From DAOUTY01 sp964453665 (lineage in GTDB: Bacteria > Chloroflexota > Dehalococcoidia > SZUA-161), in NCBI GenBank assembly GCA_964453665.1, contig CAYVQT010000025.1:1-43536 (forward strand): a DNA stretch of 43,536 nucleotides, given 5' to 3'. Under the pieces are notes generated by a model. It saw nothing but the letters and a program-made list of their open reading frames with translations, did not search any database and had not been told where the DNA came from. Of this stretch, positions 1 through 8,921 are shown in pieces (within the stretch, counting starts at the first letter, position 1; each line of letters begins with the position of its first letter). Both the position numbers and the translations under genes were made by a program.

Positions 1-93
1 CTTTATGACGCAACTATAATGCATTCAGTAACTTTTATTATGAGTCAATTCGTACGGTTGACAGTGAACATATCCCAAGCTAAAATTACTCTC

Positions 94-1872
94 ATGCCTT
101 ATGAAGCGGAATGGCTAGCCTTAAAATCATGGTTAGGAACAGTCACACACTGGGATGCCTTCCAAAACAGAGTTTCAAGCTTACCTAGCACACACATCAT
201 ACTGCTGGCTTTAATCTGTCTGACGATATATGCTTCTCTGCTTCGCTGTCTACACCTTCTGAATCCAGACCACTATTATATGATAAGCCCGGACTCCTAT
301 TTCTTCCACTGGGTATCGAGCAAGATCACAGCTGGTGAAGGCGCACCCCCCTACCCGTGGTGGACCTCAGATCCCTATTATCTGCATAGTGGATTGGCTT
401 ACCCCCTGGCCTACATCGCCAAGGCCTTTAGTTCTATATTCAATCTATCATCTGCTGATGCGCTAAACATCGTATGCAAGTTCGCGTCCCCTCTACTCGG
501 CCTGGTCAGTATGCTGGCAATATATGTAGCCGCCGCCAGAATCTACGGCAGGATGGTAGGATTGTTCTCCGCCTTTACATGGGCTGCTTTAATTCACGCT
601 GTCTTCATCACCGCGGCAGGTTTCGTCGATCGCGATGGGTTCAGCTTGCTGCTGCTGATGACAGGTGCCTTCCTGTACTACCAGTCCAGAGGCTGGCACT
701 TGCATATAGGGAGAAGAGATGTTGGATGGCTTGTATCAGGGCTCTTGATACTCGGTGTGGAAGGCCTGCTGTATGCGGAGTGGGATTTTCCCGGGCCAGT
801 GCTTCTTCTGGCCATTCTAATTGCGTATTTCGTAGTTAGAACCATCCTGGGGTACATCGACCGCCTTCAGACAGAGCCAAGCACGATGCGCAGGCTAAAA
901 ACTGCTCTAAGCGAGCTCAACTGGCGAACCTTTACTGTCATCATCGCTGTCAATATCGTCGTAGCTGGTATAGCGCTGGCTCTGAATTCTGATCTGGCAA
1001 AGTCCTGGCTCGACATAGTTAAAGGGATATTGAACACAGAGGGGCAAAGCAACATTGCTGAAATGAGAGGGTTAAGCCTTTCGCAACTGATTGCCTATCG
1101 ATTCTTTATCATCCCAATGATAATCGGCCTCTACCTTGCCTGGAAGAAACGGGACGAAGGCAGTATCTTCTTCGCCTGTTGGTTCCTCTGCATATTGATT
1201 CTCAGCCTCTTCGCCATGAGGATTCTATACTATGCCCTGCCGGCCGCCTGCCTGCTTTCAGGTATAGGTCTGGCCTTCCTGTGGAACTGGCAGAGACACG
1301 GACAGTTCCATTCTTTGAAAAAGGTTTGTGTGGTGGTTATGCTCTTTCTAATGCTCTTTTATTCCTTCGGCGGTGCTTATAATCTGGGGTCAGGCGCTTT
1401 TATCGCGCCTGATGAAGAATGGCAAGACTCCCTAGCCTATATAAGTGAGAAAACCCCTAAAAATGCAAGGGTAATGACCCAATGGAGCACCGGCTTCTGG
1501 ATCCTTGACCTGGGGCAGCGGAGACCGTTAGTGGATAATGGATATTACGGATGGAGCGAGGAGGTTCTGCACGACATAGGTATAGCCTACGCCACCAATG
1601 ATCCTTCGGAGGCTGTGGAGATCATGGATAAATACAGCGCAGACTTCCTCGTTTTCTCAGAGCTTGACCTGGAAATCGCAGGGGCTATCCTGGAATGGGC
1701 CGAGCTGGATGAGAAGTTCAAGGGATTTGACGGATTCCCACCAGATTCGCTTATCCTCCGCAGCCTCAACGGCGAATTCGAATCCGGGGGCGGTCTTGAG
1801 GTGGTCTATCGTTCTGTGCCCGGTTCCAAAGTAGTTATCCTTGCTATAACTCAATCAGATTCACCTTCATGA
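94..1872 (+). CDS. STT3/AglB-like oligosaccharyltransferase-family membrane protein
   Basis: Multi-spanning membrane protein of about 592 aa, with many hydrophobic helices in the first 430 residues and a soluble C-terminal part. It carries features of STT3/AglB/PglB glycosyltransferases, which transfer lipid-linked glycans to protein Asn: an acidic first loop motif (SPDSYFFHW), a second acidic motif (FVDRDGF) and, in the soluble domain, a position equivalent to the WWDxG signature followed by a conserved RRPLVDNG stretch. The signature itself is degenerate here (QWSTGFW), so acceptor recognition may differ or be weak. The frame is open from base 19; I chose the ATG at 94 because the preceding residues do not look like family sequence, but the start is uncertain. 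The RDD protein gene follows 71 bp downstream. The family call is fairly firm; catalytic activity is inferred. Confidence 0.72.
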   Translation: MPYEAEWLALKSWLGTVTHWDAFQNRVSSLPSTHIILLALICLTIYASLLRCLHLLNPDHYYMISPDSYFFHWVSSKITAGEGAPPYPWWTSDPYYLHSGLAYPLAYIAKAFSSIFNLSSADALNIVCKFASPLLGLVSMLAIYVAAARIYGRMVGLFSAFTWAALIHAVFITAAGFVDRDGFSLLLLMTGAFLYYQSRGWHLHIGRRDVGWLVSGLLILGVEGLLYAEWDFPGPVLLLAILIAYFVVRTILGYIDRLQTEPSTMRRLKTALSELNWRTFTVIIAVNIVVAGIALALNSDLAKSWLDIVKGILNTEGQSNIAEMRGLSLSQLIAYRFFIIPMIIGLYLAWKKRDEGSIFFACWFLCILILSLFAMRILYYALPAACLLSGIGLAFLWNWQRHGQFHSLKKVCVVVMLFLMLFYSFGGAYNLGSGAFIAPDEEWQDSLAYISEKTPKNARVMTQWSTGFWILDLGQRRPLVDNGYYGWSEEVLHDIGIAYATNDPSEAVEIMDKYSADFLVFSELDLEIAGAILEWAELDEKFKGFDGFPPDSLILRSLNGEFESGGGLEVVYRSVPGSKVVILAITQSDSPS

Positions 1873-1943
1873 TTTTTGCCAAGTGTATTACCTGCTGGTA
1901 TAATCACTGAGATAAGTTCAAAGCTCGAACAGGAGATATCGTT

Positions 1944-2648
1944 GTGGAAGATAAGGATAACAATGAACTGGACAAGCCAAGAGCCAGATATGTCTGGGAC
2001 CGAGACAAGCTGGCCTGGGTCGAGGCGGCAGAGCAACCTATTAGAGATGACCTGCCCGTTGAGATAGCACGCGAAGAACACTTAGAAGAAGCTCCCGCTG
2101 AAATCCGCGAATTCGAGACTGTGGCGGAAACCGAGGGACTTCAGTACCGGGGCGCCTGGATCAGACTGGCAGCGTTCATCCTGGATTTTATAATCCTGCT
2201 AATTATCACCTTCATAGTACAGAAGATAATTGGCAGTGAATCTGTTGTATCCACCTACGTGATGCCGATTATTGGTGTAGGTTTTTTTGTAGGCTTCTGG
2301 ACATGGCGAGGACAGACACCGGGCAAGATGGCCGTTGGTGCCAAGGTTGTCAAAGTCGACGGCAGCCCTGTCAGCATATGGCGAGCCTTTTTTCGATATA
2401 TCGGGTACTCCATATATTTATTCGCTAGCACCCTGGGCGTGAATTATGGTGGCTGGTTTGTCCCGGTTATCATTTTCATCTTTGCCTTCTTATTAATAGC
2501 CCTAAGCAGGGAAAAGCGCGGTCTTCATGATCGGATCGCCGGCACTGTTGTGATCAACACCCGCCCGAAACCACTGGAAGATTACGAAGATGAGGAAGTA
2601 TACGTAGAAGCCTACGGTGCTGAGGAGGAGGACGAAGTCTCAGAGTAG
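1944..2648 (+). CDS. RDD family integral membrane protein
   Basis: Protein of 234 aa starting at a GTG preceded by AGGAG. The first 65 residues are charged and hydrophilic. An RDD domain follows at about residues 70-215, with the typical signatures: an early Arg in the first helix (GAWIRLAAFILD), the TPGKMAVGAKVV loop and the closing GLHDRIAGTVVI motif. Three to four transmembrane helices are visible. The C-terminal tail is very acidic (runs of Glu and Asp). RDD proteins are membrane proteins of mostly unknown function; some act in ion transport or with secreted proteins. The neighbours (an STT3-like protein and an alcohol dehydrogenase) do not fix a role. Confidence 0.85.
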   Translation: MEDKDNNELDKPRARYVWDRDKLAWVEAAEQPIRDDLPVEIAREEHLEEAPAEIREFETVAETEGLQYRGAWIRLAAFILDFIILLIITFIVQKIIGSESVVSTYVMPIIGVGFFVGFWTWRGQTPGKMAVGAKVVKVDGSPVSIWRAFFRYIGYSIYLFASTLGVNYGGWFVPVIIFIFAFLLIALSREKRGLHDRIAGTVVINTRPKPLEDYEDEEVYVEAYGAEEEDEVSE

Positions 2649-2903
2649 CTGCAGACCACAGTACAAGGCTAGGCGCAATCACCCCCTAACTCATAATCCG
2701 CCTATTTACCGTCCTGATTTCCCCTTCTAGGCAGTAGCCCTGTTTACACTATCCTTTCCCGGATAGAGTCTACCGGCAGATAAGCTTCTCCGAATTCCTA
2801 TCATTGTCCATTCCCAATTCTATGTGGTAAACTGAAACCACTCAACCACGGGAAAGCGCCAACCCCGAACAGTCATGAAGTGCGCTATTGAGGAGAAAAT
2901 TCA

Positions 2904-3938
2904 ATGCGTGTGGCGATGTACTATAGCAATGATGACGTGCGTCTTGAGGAAATGCCAACTCCTGAGCCGGGCCCGGGTGAGCTACTGCTGCGCGTAGAGG
3001 CCAGTGGCATCTGCGGCAGTGACGTGATGGAATGGTATCGAATCCACAAGGTGCCCCTGGTGCTTGGTCACGAGGTCGCAGGCACAATAGCAGCGCTGGG
3101 GGACAGGGTCAAAAATTGTAAAGTGGGTGACCGGATCACCGTAGCACACCATGTACCCTGCAACACGTGCCATTACTGTCTCAACGGCAACCACACCGTG
3201 TGCGACACCCTGCGTCGGACAAACTTCGACCCGGGCGGCTTCGCAGAATACGTCAGGTTACCCGCGATCAACGTGGACCGAGGCGTATTTCCTCTGCCCG
3301 AAGAGGTATCTTTTGAAGAGGCGACCTTCGTCGAGCCGGTGGCATGTGTCCTACGTGGCCAGAGGCGGGCAGGCTTGAAGCCGGGATGTACCGTGCTCGT
3401 AATCGGCAGCGGCATCGCGGGTTTGCTGCACGTTCATCTGGCCCGTATGCTGGGAGCAGGTACGGTGATAGCAACAGATATCCTGGACTACCGTTTAAGC
3501 GCTGCGCAACGGTTCGGAGCACACGCCTCTATCCACGCCAATGACGATGTGCCAGCCCATCTGCACGACTTTAATAACGGACGACTGGCAGATTCAGTGA
3601 TAGTATGTACCGGGGCAAGTGGAGCCATCACGCAGGCGCTGAATTCGGTAGAACGCGGTGGAACCGTCCTTTTCTTTGCCCCCTCGGATCCAGGGGAAAC
3701 CTTCCCGATATCACTGAATGATCTATTCTGGCGCAACGACATTACTCTCACCACATCCTATGCAGGCAGTCCTGCGGACTACGCCACAGCGCTGGAATTG
3801 ATCCGGGCCGGCAATCTGCGCGTGAGAGATATGATTACACACAAGCTGAGCCTTGCAGAGGCAGGCCTGGGATTCCACATGGTAACCCATCCCCGGGAAC
3901 ACAATTCCATCAAGGTCATCATTGAACCCCAGAGGTAG
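2904..3938 (+). CDS. Zinc-dependent medium-chain alcohol dehydrogenase
   Basis: Medium-chain dehydrogenase/reductase of 344 aa, the usual length. The N-terminal catalytic domain shows the zinc-site pattern GICGSD (Cys about 38) and GHEVAG (His-Glu about 58-59). The structural-zinc lobe has spaced cysteines (CNTCHYCLNGNHTVC, about residues 88-102). The central Rossmann fold has VLVIGSGIAGLLHV followed by an Asp at the end of the next strand (ATDILD), which favours NAD over NADP. The reaction would be reversible oxidation of an alcohol or polyol to an aldehyde or ketone; the substrate cannot be read from sequence. ATG at 2904 has AGGAG eight bases upstream. It is a single gene, with 255 bp before it and no partner downstream. 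Confidence 0.88.
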   Translation: MRVAMYYSNDDVRLEEMPTPEPGPGELLLRVEASGICGSDVMEWYRIHKVPLVLGHEVAGTIAALGDRVKNCKVGDRITVAHHVPCNTCHYCLNGNHTVCDTLRRTNFDPGGFAEYVRLPAINVDRGVFPLPEEVSFEEATFVEPVACVLRGQRRAGLKPGCTVLVIGSGIAGLLHVHLARMLGAGTVIATDILDYRLSAAQRFGAHASIHANDDVPAHLHDFNNGRLADSVIVCTGASGAITQALNSVERGGTVLFFAPSDPGETFPISLNDLFWRNDITLTTSYAGSPADYATALELIRAGNLRVRDMITHKLSLAEAGLGFHMVTHPREHNSIKVIIEPQR

Positions 3939-4267
3939 CCGTAGCACGGATAACAGCGGTGATTGAAGCGTTGTCATAGAAGTAGCAACGCATTTTTATT
4001 ATGACAGGAGTCATGATGCTGCAAAGTGATTATCCGGGCATCACCCGAGTATCAAGCCAGGAAGCCGTAGTATAACCCTAAAGCAGTAACAGAAGCCAAA
4101 ACGAGCAGCTCGACAAAATAACGAACCACTAATAGCGGCCGGGATAAACGAATCTATTGCTGGAATTGTAGGTTTAAGGACGGACATCACCCACAGCCTG
4201 AGAATTGAGAGGACAACGGCTATAAAGAAAGCCTTACAGCTTATATTTACCGGAATATTATGGCCGT
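3939..4267. other. Intergenic stretch, no supported gene
   Basis: About 330 bp between the alcohol dehydrogenase and the convergent small desulforedoxin-like gene. A hydrophobic open frame on the minus strand runs through it, but it has no recognisable family and overlaps the small gene in another frame. A 20-codon frame at about 4014-4075 (+) with an upstream AGGAG is the only other candidate and is too weak to call. Confidence 0.5.
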
Positions 4268-4411
4268 TTAATCGGAGGACGGAAGGGGTCTGGGCTGCTG
4301 TGCAGTCATCGGCTGACCACAGCACTCCACTTCCCCATCACCCGCTTTGGTGATCAGTACTTCAGTGTTGCAAACTTCGCAACGAAATCTTCTGCCTAAA
4401 AGATTCGGCAT
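4268..4411 (-). CDS. Desulforedoxin-like small Fe(Cys)4 protein (47 aa)
   Basis: A 48-codon gene. The product begins MPNLLGRRFRCEVCNTEV and has a CxxC pair (Cys11, Cys14) followed about 14 residues later by an adjacent Cys-Cys pair (VECCGQPM). This CxxC...CC spacing is that of desulforedoxin and the N-terminal domain of desulfoferrodoxin, which bind one iron in a distorted rubredoxin-like site. The likely role is small cytoplasmic electron transfer, or zinc binding in a regulator; the sequence alone cannot separate these. A second, similar gene lies 70 bp upstream on the same strand. The C-terminal tail is Pro-rich and unlike desulforedoxin. Confidence 0.75.
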   Translation of the reverse strand: MPNLLGRRFRCEVCNTEVLITKAGDGEVECCGQPMTAQQPRPLPSSD

Positions 4412-4481
4412 TTTACCTTAGACTCCCTTCACGCTTCTATAATCTGAATAGATATCGTGCTATATTCGTAAACATCAGGGG

Positions 4482-4601
4482 CTAGGTCTTCTTCTCCATA
4501 GGTTGCCCGCAACAAGTAACTGCGCCGTCGCCAGCTCGGGTGACAATCAATTCCGTGCCACACTTGGCACATCGATACCTCTTCCCCATCTCGTTGGCCA
4601 T
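4482..4601 (-). CDS. Desulforedoxin-like small Fe(Cys)4 protein (39 aa)
   Basis: A 40-codon gene beginning MANEMGKRYRCAKCGTEL and ending CCGQPMEKKT. It shows the full desulforedoxin cysteine pattern: CxxC near residue 11, then GDGAVTCCGQPM. Length and termini match classic desulforedoxin (about 36-37 aa) closely. AAAGGTGG lies seven bases before the ATG, supporting real translation. It is paralogous to the gene just downstream on the same strand, sharing RxRC..C, the AGDG(A/E)V stretch and CCGQPM. Probable role: a dimeric single-iron electron carrier in the cytoplasm of an anaerobe. A plain zinc ribbon is the main alternative. Confidence 0.8.
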   Translation of the reverse strand: MANEMGKRYRCAKCGTELIVTRAGDGAVTCCGQPMEKKT

Positions 4602-4775
4602 ATTTGCACCACCTTTCAGATTGCGACTATCAGCGATATTATAGTTTTGACGCTCAGGGTTGTCAACGCCCTATACTAATAATCAGTCACAGCCGACACT
4701 TCAAAGTTCAATCCTTGACGCTTCGCGATACGACTGCTATTATCACCCCAGTCACCTAGCACCATGGAAACCGCC

Positions 4776-5597
4776 ATGAATTTCGTGGAAAAACTGTTAA
4801 CCGCATCACGAAGTAATCAGAGCCTACTATGTATCGGACTCGACCCTGATCCAGAGTTAATGCCGGGAATAGACGTCTTCCAGTTTAATAAAGAGATTAT
4901 CGACGCAACTTCCGACCTCGTATGCGCTTATAAGCCCAACCTTGCCTTCTACGAAGCACTGGGTATCGATGGACTTAAAGCGATGAGTAAGACTATAGCC
5001 CATATCCCTGACAGTATACCTGTCATCGGAGATGCCAAGAGAGGCGACATCGCTTCCAGCTCTAAGGCCTATGCCAGAGCTCTTTTCGATACCTTCGGCT
5101 TTGACGCTGTTACCCTCAACCCGTACATGGGCTATGACTCCATCGCCCCCTTCATTGATTACACCGACAAAGGGATATTCATTCTGTGCAAAACCTCCAA
5201 CCCGAGCGCCTCCGATTTCCAGGAATTACCTTCTCTCGAACCGGCTCCAGGTACCGGCACCATACCCCTTTTCGAGAGAGTCGCGCTGAAGGCCGTTGCG
5301 TGGAATACTCGCGGCAATATTGGACTTGTAGTTGGAGCAACCTATCCTCGCCAATTGAGAAGGATTCGCGAGCTTTGCCCGGAGATGCCGTTGATTATCC
5401 CCGGAATCGGGACTCAAGGCGGCGATGTAGCGGCAACGGTGAGATACGGGGTCGACGCTAATAGAGAAAAGGCAATTATAAACAGTTCCAGACAGATAAT
5501 TTACGCCTCGAAGGAAAGTGATTCCGCGCTGGCCGCGCGCCGTGAGGCGCTGAAGCTACGCGATCTTATTAATCATCATTTAGAAACCATGCGGTGA
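4776..5597 (+). CDS. pyrF: Orotidine 5'-phosphate decarboxylase, type 2
   Basis: Catalyses decarboxylation of OMP to UMP, the last step of de novo pyrimidine synthesis. The catalytic Asp-Lys-x-x-Asp tetrad is visible as DAKRGDI (about residue 90). Other type-2 OMP decarboxylase marks are LLCIGLDPDP near the N terminus, VTLNPYMGYDSI, KTSNP and the C-terminal VPGIG-like segment (IIPGIGTQGGD). The length (273 aa) fits the longer type-2 subfamily rather than the E. coli type. The frame is open from 4764, but the ATG at 4776 gives the family-typical start MNFVEKLL. The DUF951 gene follows four bases after the stop, so the two are probably cotranscribed. Confidence 0.93.
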   Translation: MNFVEKLLTASRSNQSLLCIGLDPDPELMPGIDVFQFNKEIIDATSDLVCAYKPNLAFYEALGIDGLKAMSKTIAHIPDSIPVIGDAKRGDIASSSKAYARALFDTFGFDAVTLNPYMGYDSIAPFIDYTDKGIFILCKTSNPSASDFQELPSLEPAPGTGTIPLFERVALKAVAWNTRGNIGLVVGATYPRQLRRIRELCPEMPLIIPGIGTQGGDVAATVRYGVDANREKAIINSSRQIIYASKESDSALAARREALKLRDLINHHLETMR

Positions 5598-5601
5598 ACT
5601 C

Positions 5602-5787
5602 ATGGAGCCAAAGCTCGGGGATATAGTGCGCCTCAGAAAGAAGCACCCCTGCGGCAGCTATGACTGGCAGGTGGTAAGATTAGGGGCCGACATCGGTATC
5701 AAGTGTCAGGGATGCAACAGGCGTGTTCTTCTTGAACGAAAAGTTTTCGAGCGTAAGGTGAAAGCCATTATCTCTCAAGGCGGTTAA
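5602..5787 (+). CDS. DUF951 family small protein
   Basis: A 61-aa protein with the DUF951 pattern: start MEPKLGDIVRLRKKHPCGS, then W-x-V-x-R-x-GADI and the IKCQGCNRRVLLER segment. The three cysteines (HPCG, KCQGC) suggest a small metal- or nucleic-acid-binding fold. DUF951 proteins are common next to ychF, parB or translation genes in Firmicutes and Chloroflexota; their function is unknown. It starts four bases after pyrF and probably shares its transcript. Confidence 0.85.
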   Translation: MEPKLGDIVRLRKKHPCGSYDWQVVRLGADIGIKCQGCNRRVLLERKVFERKVKAIISQGG

Positions 5788-5926
5788 TACAACAGCACCA
5801 GTATTGGCGAGCCCCGCTATTGACTATGCCAACAAGTACCCCTTAAAAGCAGACGTTTGCATTCAGCAGTTGACCATAGTGGCGTGATACATTAGAATTG
5901 CCATTAGTGAATTTGGGGGCATTATC

Positions 5927-6481
5927 ATGGCAGAGCGGAAAGACCGCGAGGAGTTGCTGAAGGAAATAGTTGATATAGAGCTACGCATGTTTTTATCTGT
6001 TCAGACTGCCATTCCTTCGGCATGCCAGGAGCAGCCAGAGACTTTGAAGCTGATGCGAAAAGGCGGCTTCCACGTCCTGTCAAACGAGACACTGGAATCT
6101 TATCTAACGGATGTAAAGGAGGCTTTGGAGGAGGACAGAAACCTGATGGAGCTGAAATATGCCAGGATTGACAATCTGATCCCCTGCCTCAATAGTAACC
6201 CAGTCATCGACAAGATTGTAGAGGTCGAGGCTCGCTGGATAAAGGAACTCTCTGAAAAATACCCCCTGACATTCAAAGGGCGCGCTGAATATTCAGCGGG
6301 CGTCTATCTACGCAGCGAGCTTGAGACCTATTCCAATGAGACCTTAGATTTATATTTCAAGGATATCTCAAGGGCTGTTGAAGAGGGCAGAAACCTGACG
6401 GAAGAACGATACACTTTTATTTTTCAGCAGACAGGGTACGATTCCATCGAAGATGTGGAGAGGGAAAGGAAACAGGCTTAG
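5927..6481 (+). CDS. Duplicated-domain acidic protein (DUF4125-like)
   Basis: A 184-aa, soluble, acidic and largely helical protein. It contains two copies of one unit. The first runs from about residue 10 (EIVDIELRMF) to ARIDN; the second from about residue 94 (KIVEVEARWI) to YTFIF. Each ends with a matching segment: LSNETLESYL...ALEEDRNL in unit 1 and YSNETLDLYF...AVEEGRNL in unit 2. The pattern resembles DUF4125, but I am not certain of that assignment. No catalytic motif is recognised. ATG at 5927 is preceded by a purine-rich GGGGGC rather than a clean ribosome-binding site. tRNA-Ala follows 54 bp downstream. Confidence 0.7.
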   Translation: MAERKDREELLKEIVDIELRMFLSVQTAIPSACQEQPETLKLMRKGGFHVLSNETLESYLTDVKEALEEDRNLMELKYARIDNLIPCLNSNPVIDKIVEVEARWIKELSEKYPLTFKGRAEYSAGVYLRSELETYSNETLDLYFKDISRAVEEGRNLTEERYTFIFQQTGYDSIEDVERERKQA

Positions 6482-6535
6482 TATTCAACCAACAATCCGC
6501 TCGTCAATAAACCACACGCGTTTAGCGGCTGAAGT

Positions 6536-6612
<77 letters not shown>

Positions 6613-6693
6613 AGGTAACGATACCTAGAACTTCCCGCCAACTTCGACGAGTATCAGGCTGGCCGAGGGTTATTTCAAGGAGTTTTCTCATAG

Positions 6694-6897
6694 CTAGGCT
6701 TCTGCCACCCTTGTCGTTTCAAGTGCCTCCTTGAAATATCCGGTTCTCAATCTGAAATATATTAAGGTCCTCTTTCTCCTGGTTTACGAACTCCCTTATC
6801 GCCAACATTGAAGTCTCCTTGCGATGGCTTCTATATCAGAGCCGGCCATGCCTTCGGCTCCCTTAGCGAGGGCCTTGAGGTCGACGTTCATTGTCAT
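6694..6897 (-). pseudogene. Decayed C-terminal end of an AAA+ ATPase (CDC48/FtsH type)
   Basis: Reading the minus strand, fragments of one AAA+ C-terminal lid appear in order but in shifting frames. First comes VDLKALAKGAEGMAGSDIEAIARR, given here as VDLKALA then GSDIEAIARR. Next, in another frame, is MLAIREFVNQEKEDL. Finally YFKEALETTRVAEA and a stop appear, back in the first frame. Intact proteins of the CDC48/PAN/FtsH group have VDLxxLAxxTEGxxGADIExLCREAAxLAIRE followed by HFxEALxxxxPS, so the order and spacing match. At least two frameshifts separate the pieces, and the upstream ATPase core is absent, so this is a remnant. It lies between tRNA-Ala and a sensor kinase; a tRNA-linked insertion or deletion may have removed the rest. 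Confidence 0.62.
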
Positions 6898-6944
6898 TTT
6901 GAGCGCGCTAAAGCGGGGGCAATAGCGTGGACGTCTTTGGAGGG

Positions 6945-8909
6945 TTATACCGGCGCTTCGATTGTTACAGTAGTGCCATTGCCGGGCTCAGACTCCAACT
7001 CCAGGCTGCCGCCCAGCAACCTGGCCCTCTCTCGCATACCGGCTAAGCCAAGCCTGCCGTCTTTTGTTAGATCACCCATCGCATTTTGTATGAGGAAACC
7101 TTTGCCATTGTCTTTGACGGTCATCCTGGTTCTACTATCGTCGAAATCAACTATAACCTCGGCACTGGTTGCTTGGGAATGTCGCCAGACATTATTTAGT
7201 GCCTCCTGAACGATGCGAAACAGCACCAGCTCTGCCTCAGGAACAACTCTCCTTTCAGCGCCCTGCTTCTTGACCTCGATCATTATCCCTGAGTGTTTTC
7301 CTATATCAGAGGCCAACCATTCCAAAGCCGGCAACAGTCCCAGCCTATCCAGTGTGGCAGGACGCAGGTCCTGGCTCAAGCGCCTCAGGCCTTCCATTAT
7401 GCTGTTGGTCTGCTGCCATAGTTCCTCTAACTGTAATTTGTCTTCCTTTGACTGATCCTTGGCTCTACATGCAAGGTCGTCTAACTGACGGGATAGCACA
7501 ATCAAAGCCTGGATAGTATCGTCGTGAAGTTCTCTGGCGATGCGCCTTCTTTCCTCCTCTTGAGCCATTGTTACCTGCTGTAAGTAGTAGCGCAGGTTCT
7601 CCCGCATTCGCTTCTCTTCGGTGATATCTCTGCCGATATGCTGGAAGGCCACGGGCTCTCCTTTATCTGCCACCAGATTGGTGGTCATCATAAGAATTGC
7701 TTCTGTGCCATCCTTCCTGATAATGTGCTGCTCATAAGGTTGAGCCACAGGCTGTTTCTCTAACAGCTTACGCCTGATTTCTCTGGCTAGTTCAAGACCT
7801 TCGTCTGACAGGAAAGCTGTTACGTTCACAGCTTTCATCCGGAGCAGCTCCTGTAATGTGTAGCCAAGCAGTTGTTCGCTTGCCTTGTTGGCAGCCACAA
7901 TATTGCCTGCCAGGTCGTGGACCCAGATGGCATCATTGGCGCTCTCAAATAGCTCTCGATACCTTTCTTCAGACGCCCGAAGTTGCTCGGCGGATTCTCG
8001 CTCATGTTCATAGAGATGCGCGTTCTCTACAGCAACGCCAATCTGATTGCCTATGGCGGTGAGCAGCTCTATTTCATCCTTATGGAATTGGCGATGGTTA
8101 CGCATGGCGACGCAAAGAGTGCCCATGACCTTCCCTTTGGATTTCAGAGGCACGATCAACTGAGATCGTATCCCTTCCTTGCTCGCCGCTATTCTGATAA
8201 GGCAAGGGTCATGAGTGACATCCTCTACCGATAGCGGCTCCCCGGTCTCAGCTACCCTTCCGTTAAAGCCTTCTCCCACTTTGACCCTGCCCACGCTCCG
8301 GGCGAAATCCTCTGATACTCCCTGGTAAGCGACAAGCGCCAGGTCGCCAGCCTCTTCGTCTACAAGGAATACCAATGCGGCATCGGCTTTCATCATATCT
8401 GTTATGCTATCAATGCTGCTGCTCAAGACCTGTTCCAACTCCAGAGACTGTGAAGCCACGCTTGAGATCTGATTGAGGGCGTCAAGCTGGACGCGCCGCA
8501 CCCGCTCTTTGTGTAACAGACTGAATGTAAATGCTACCAGATTACCCACAACGAAAACCGCACCTGTTTCGAAGAGAGCATCGCTGGGGTATGGCGAGAC
8601 GAATATGGCGCGGGGCAGCATGCAGGCGAGGGCAGCCAAAGAAGTGGTGACAGCTCCCCTGCGTCCGAAGAGGAAACCGGCCCAGATAATGGGTGCCAGA
8701 TAGAAAATCCTCTCAAAGGCATGCCTGTCCAGGCCCAGGTCTTCCGTAAGGTCGATGAGGAAGGAAGGCTGATTGAGGCTCTCTCCATAATGGAGGATTG
8801 TGATAAGAGCCAGTGTGATTACTATAAGCCAGAAACCCGGCCTACGAATCACCCTCGTCAGACAAGTTGCCGACAGCTGTTCTCTCACCTTTGCACCTAG
8901 AGCGCCCAT
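6945..8909 (-). CDS. NarL-system sensor histidine kinase with MASE-like membrane domain, GAF and PAS (HK1)
   Basis: A 654-aa kinase. The N terminus (about residues 25-130) has four to five hydrophobic helices. A GAF domain follows at about 150-310, a PAS domain at about 325-440 (EERYRELFESANDAIWVHD), the HisKA_3 phosphoacceptor segment (RRIARELHDDTIQAL; His near 466) and a HATPase with DNGKGF, GLAGMRERA and GNGTTV boxes. It should autophosphorylate and pass phosphate to the regulator encoded just upstream on the same transcript (12 bp gap). The signal is unknown; the GAF and PAS could bind a small ligand or redox cofactor. Its GAF-PAS-HisKA_3 layout is shared with the kinase at 26.2-28.2 kb, so the two are paralogues. 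Confidence 0.93.
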   Translation of the reverse strand: MGALGAKVREQLSATCLTRVIRRPGFWLIVITLALITILHYGESLNQPSFLIDLTEDLGLDRHAFERIFYLAPIIWAGFLFGRRGAVTTSLAALACMLPRAIFVSPYPSDALFETGAVFVVGNLVAFTFSLLHKERVRRVQLDALNQISSVASQSLELEQVLSSSIDSITDMMKADAALVFLVDEEAGDLALVAYQGVSEDFARSVGRVKVGEGFNGRVAETGEPLSVEDVTHDPCLIRIAASKEGIRSQLIVPLKSKGKVMGTLCVAMRNHRQFHKDEIELLTAIGNQIGVAVENAHLYEHERESAEQLRASEERYRELFESANDAIWVHDLAGNIVAANKASEQLLGYTLQELLRMKAVNVTAFLSDEGLELAREIRRKLLEKQPVAQPYEQHIIRKDGTEAILMMTTNLVADKGEPVAFQHIGRDITEEKRMRENLRYYLQQVTMAQEEERRRIARELHDDTIQALIVLSRQLDDLACRAKDQSKEDKLQLEELWQQTNSIMEGLRRLSQDLRPATLDRLGLLPALEWLASDIGKHSGIMIEVKKQGAERRVVPEAELVLFRIVQEALNNVWRHSQATSAEVIVDFDDSRTRMTVKDNGKGFLIQNAMGDLTKDGRLGLAGMRERARLLGGSLELESEPGNGTTVTIEAPV

Positions 8910-8921
8910 GAGTAATAATCC

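Noticed and set aside
3987..4075. Short plus-strand frame with AGGAG upstream
   Set aside because: Only about 20 codons, with no homology I can recognise.
4041..4325. Hydrophobic minus-strand open frame of 94 codons
   Set aside because: It overlaps the desulforedoxin-like gene in another frame, has no ribosome-binding site and no recognisable family; it could be a decayed membrane gene but cannot be supported.
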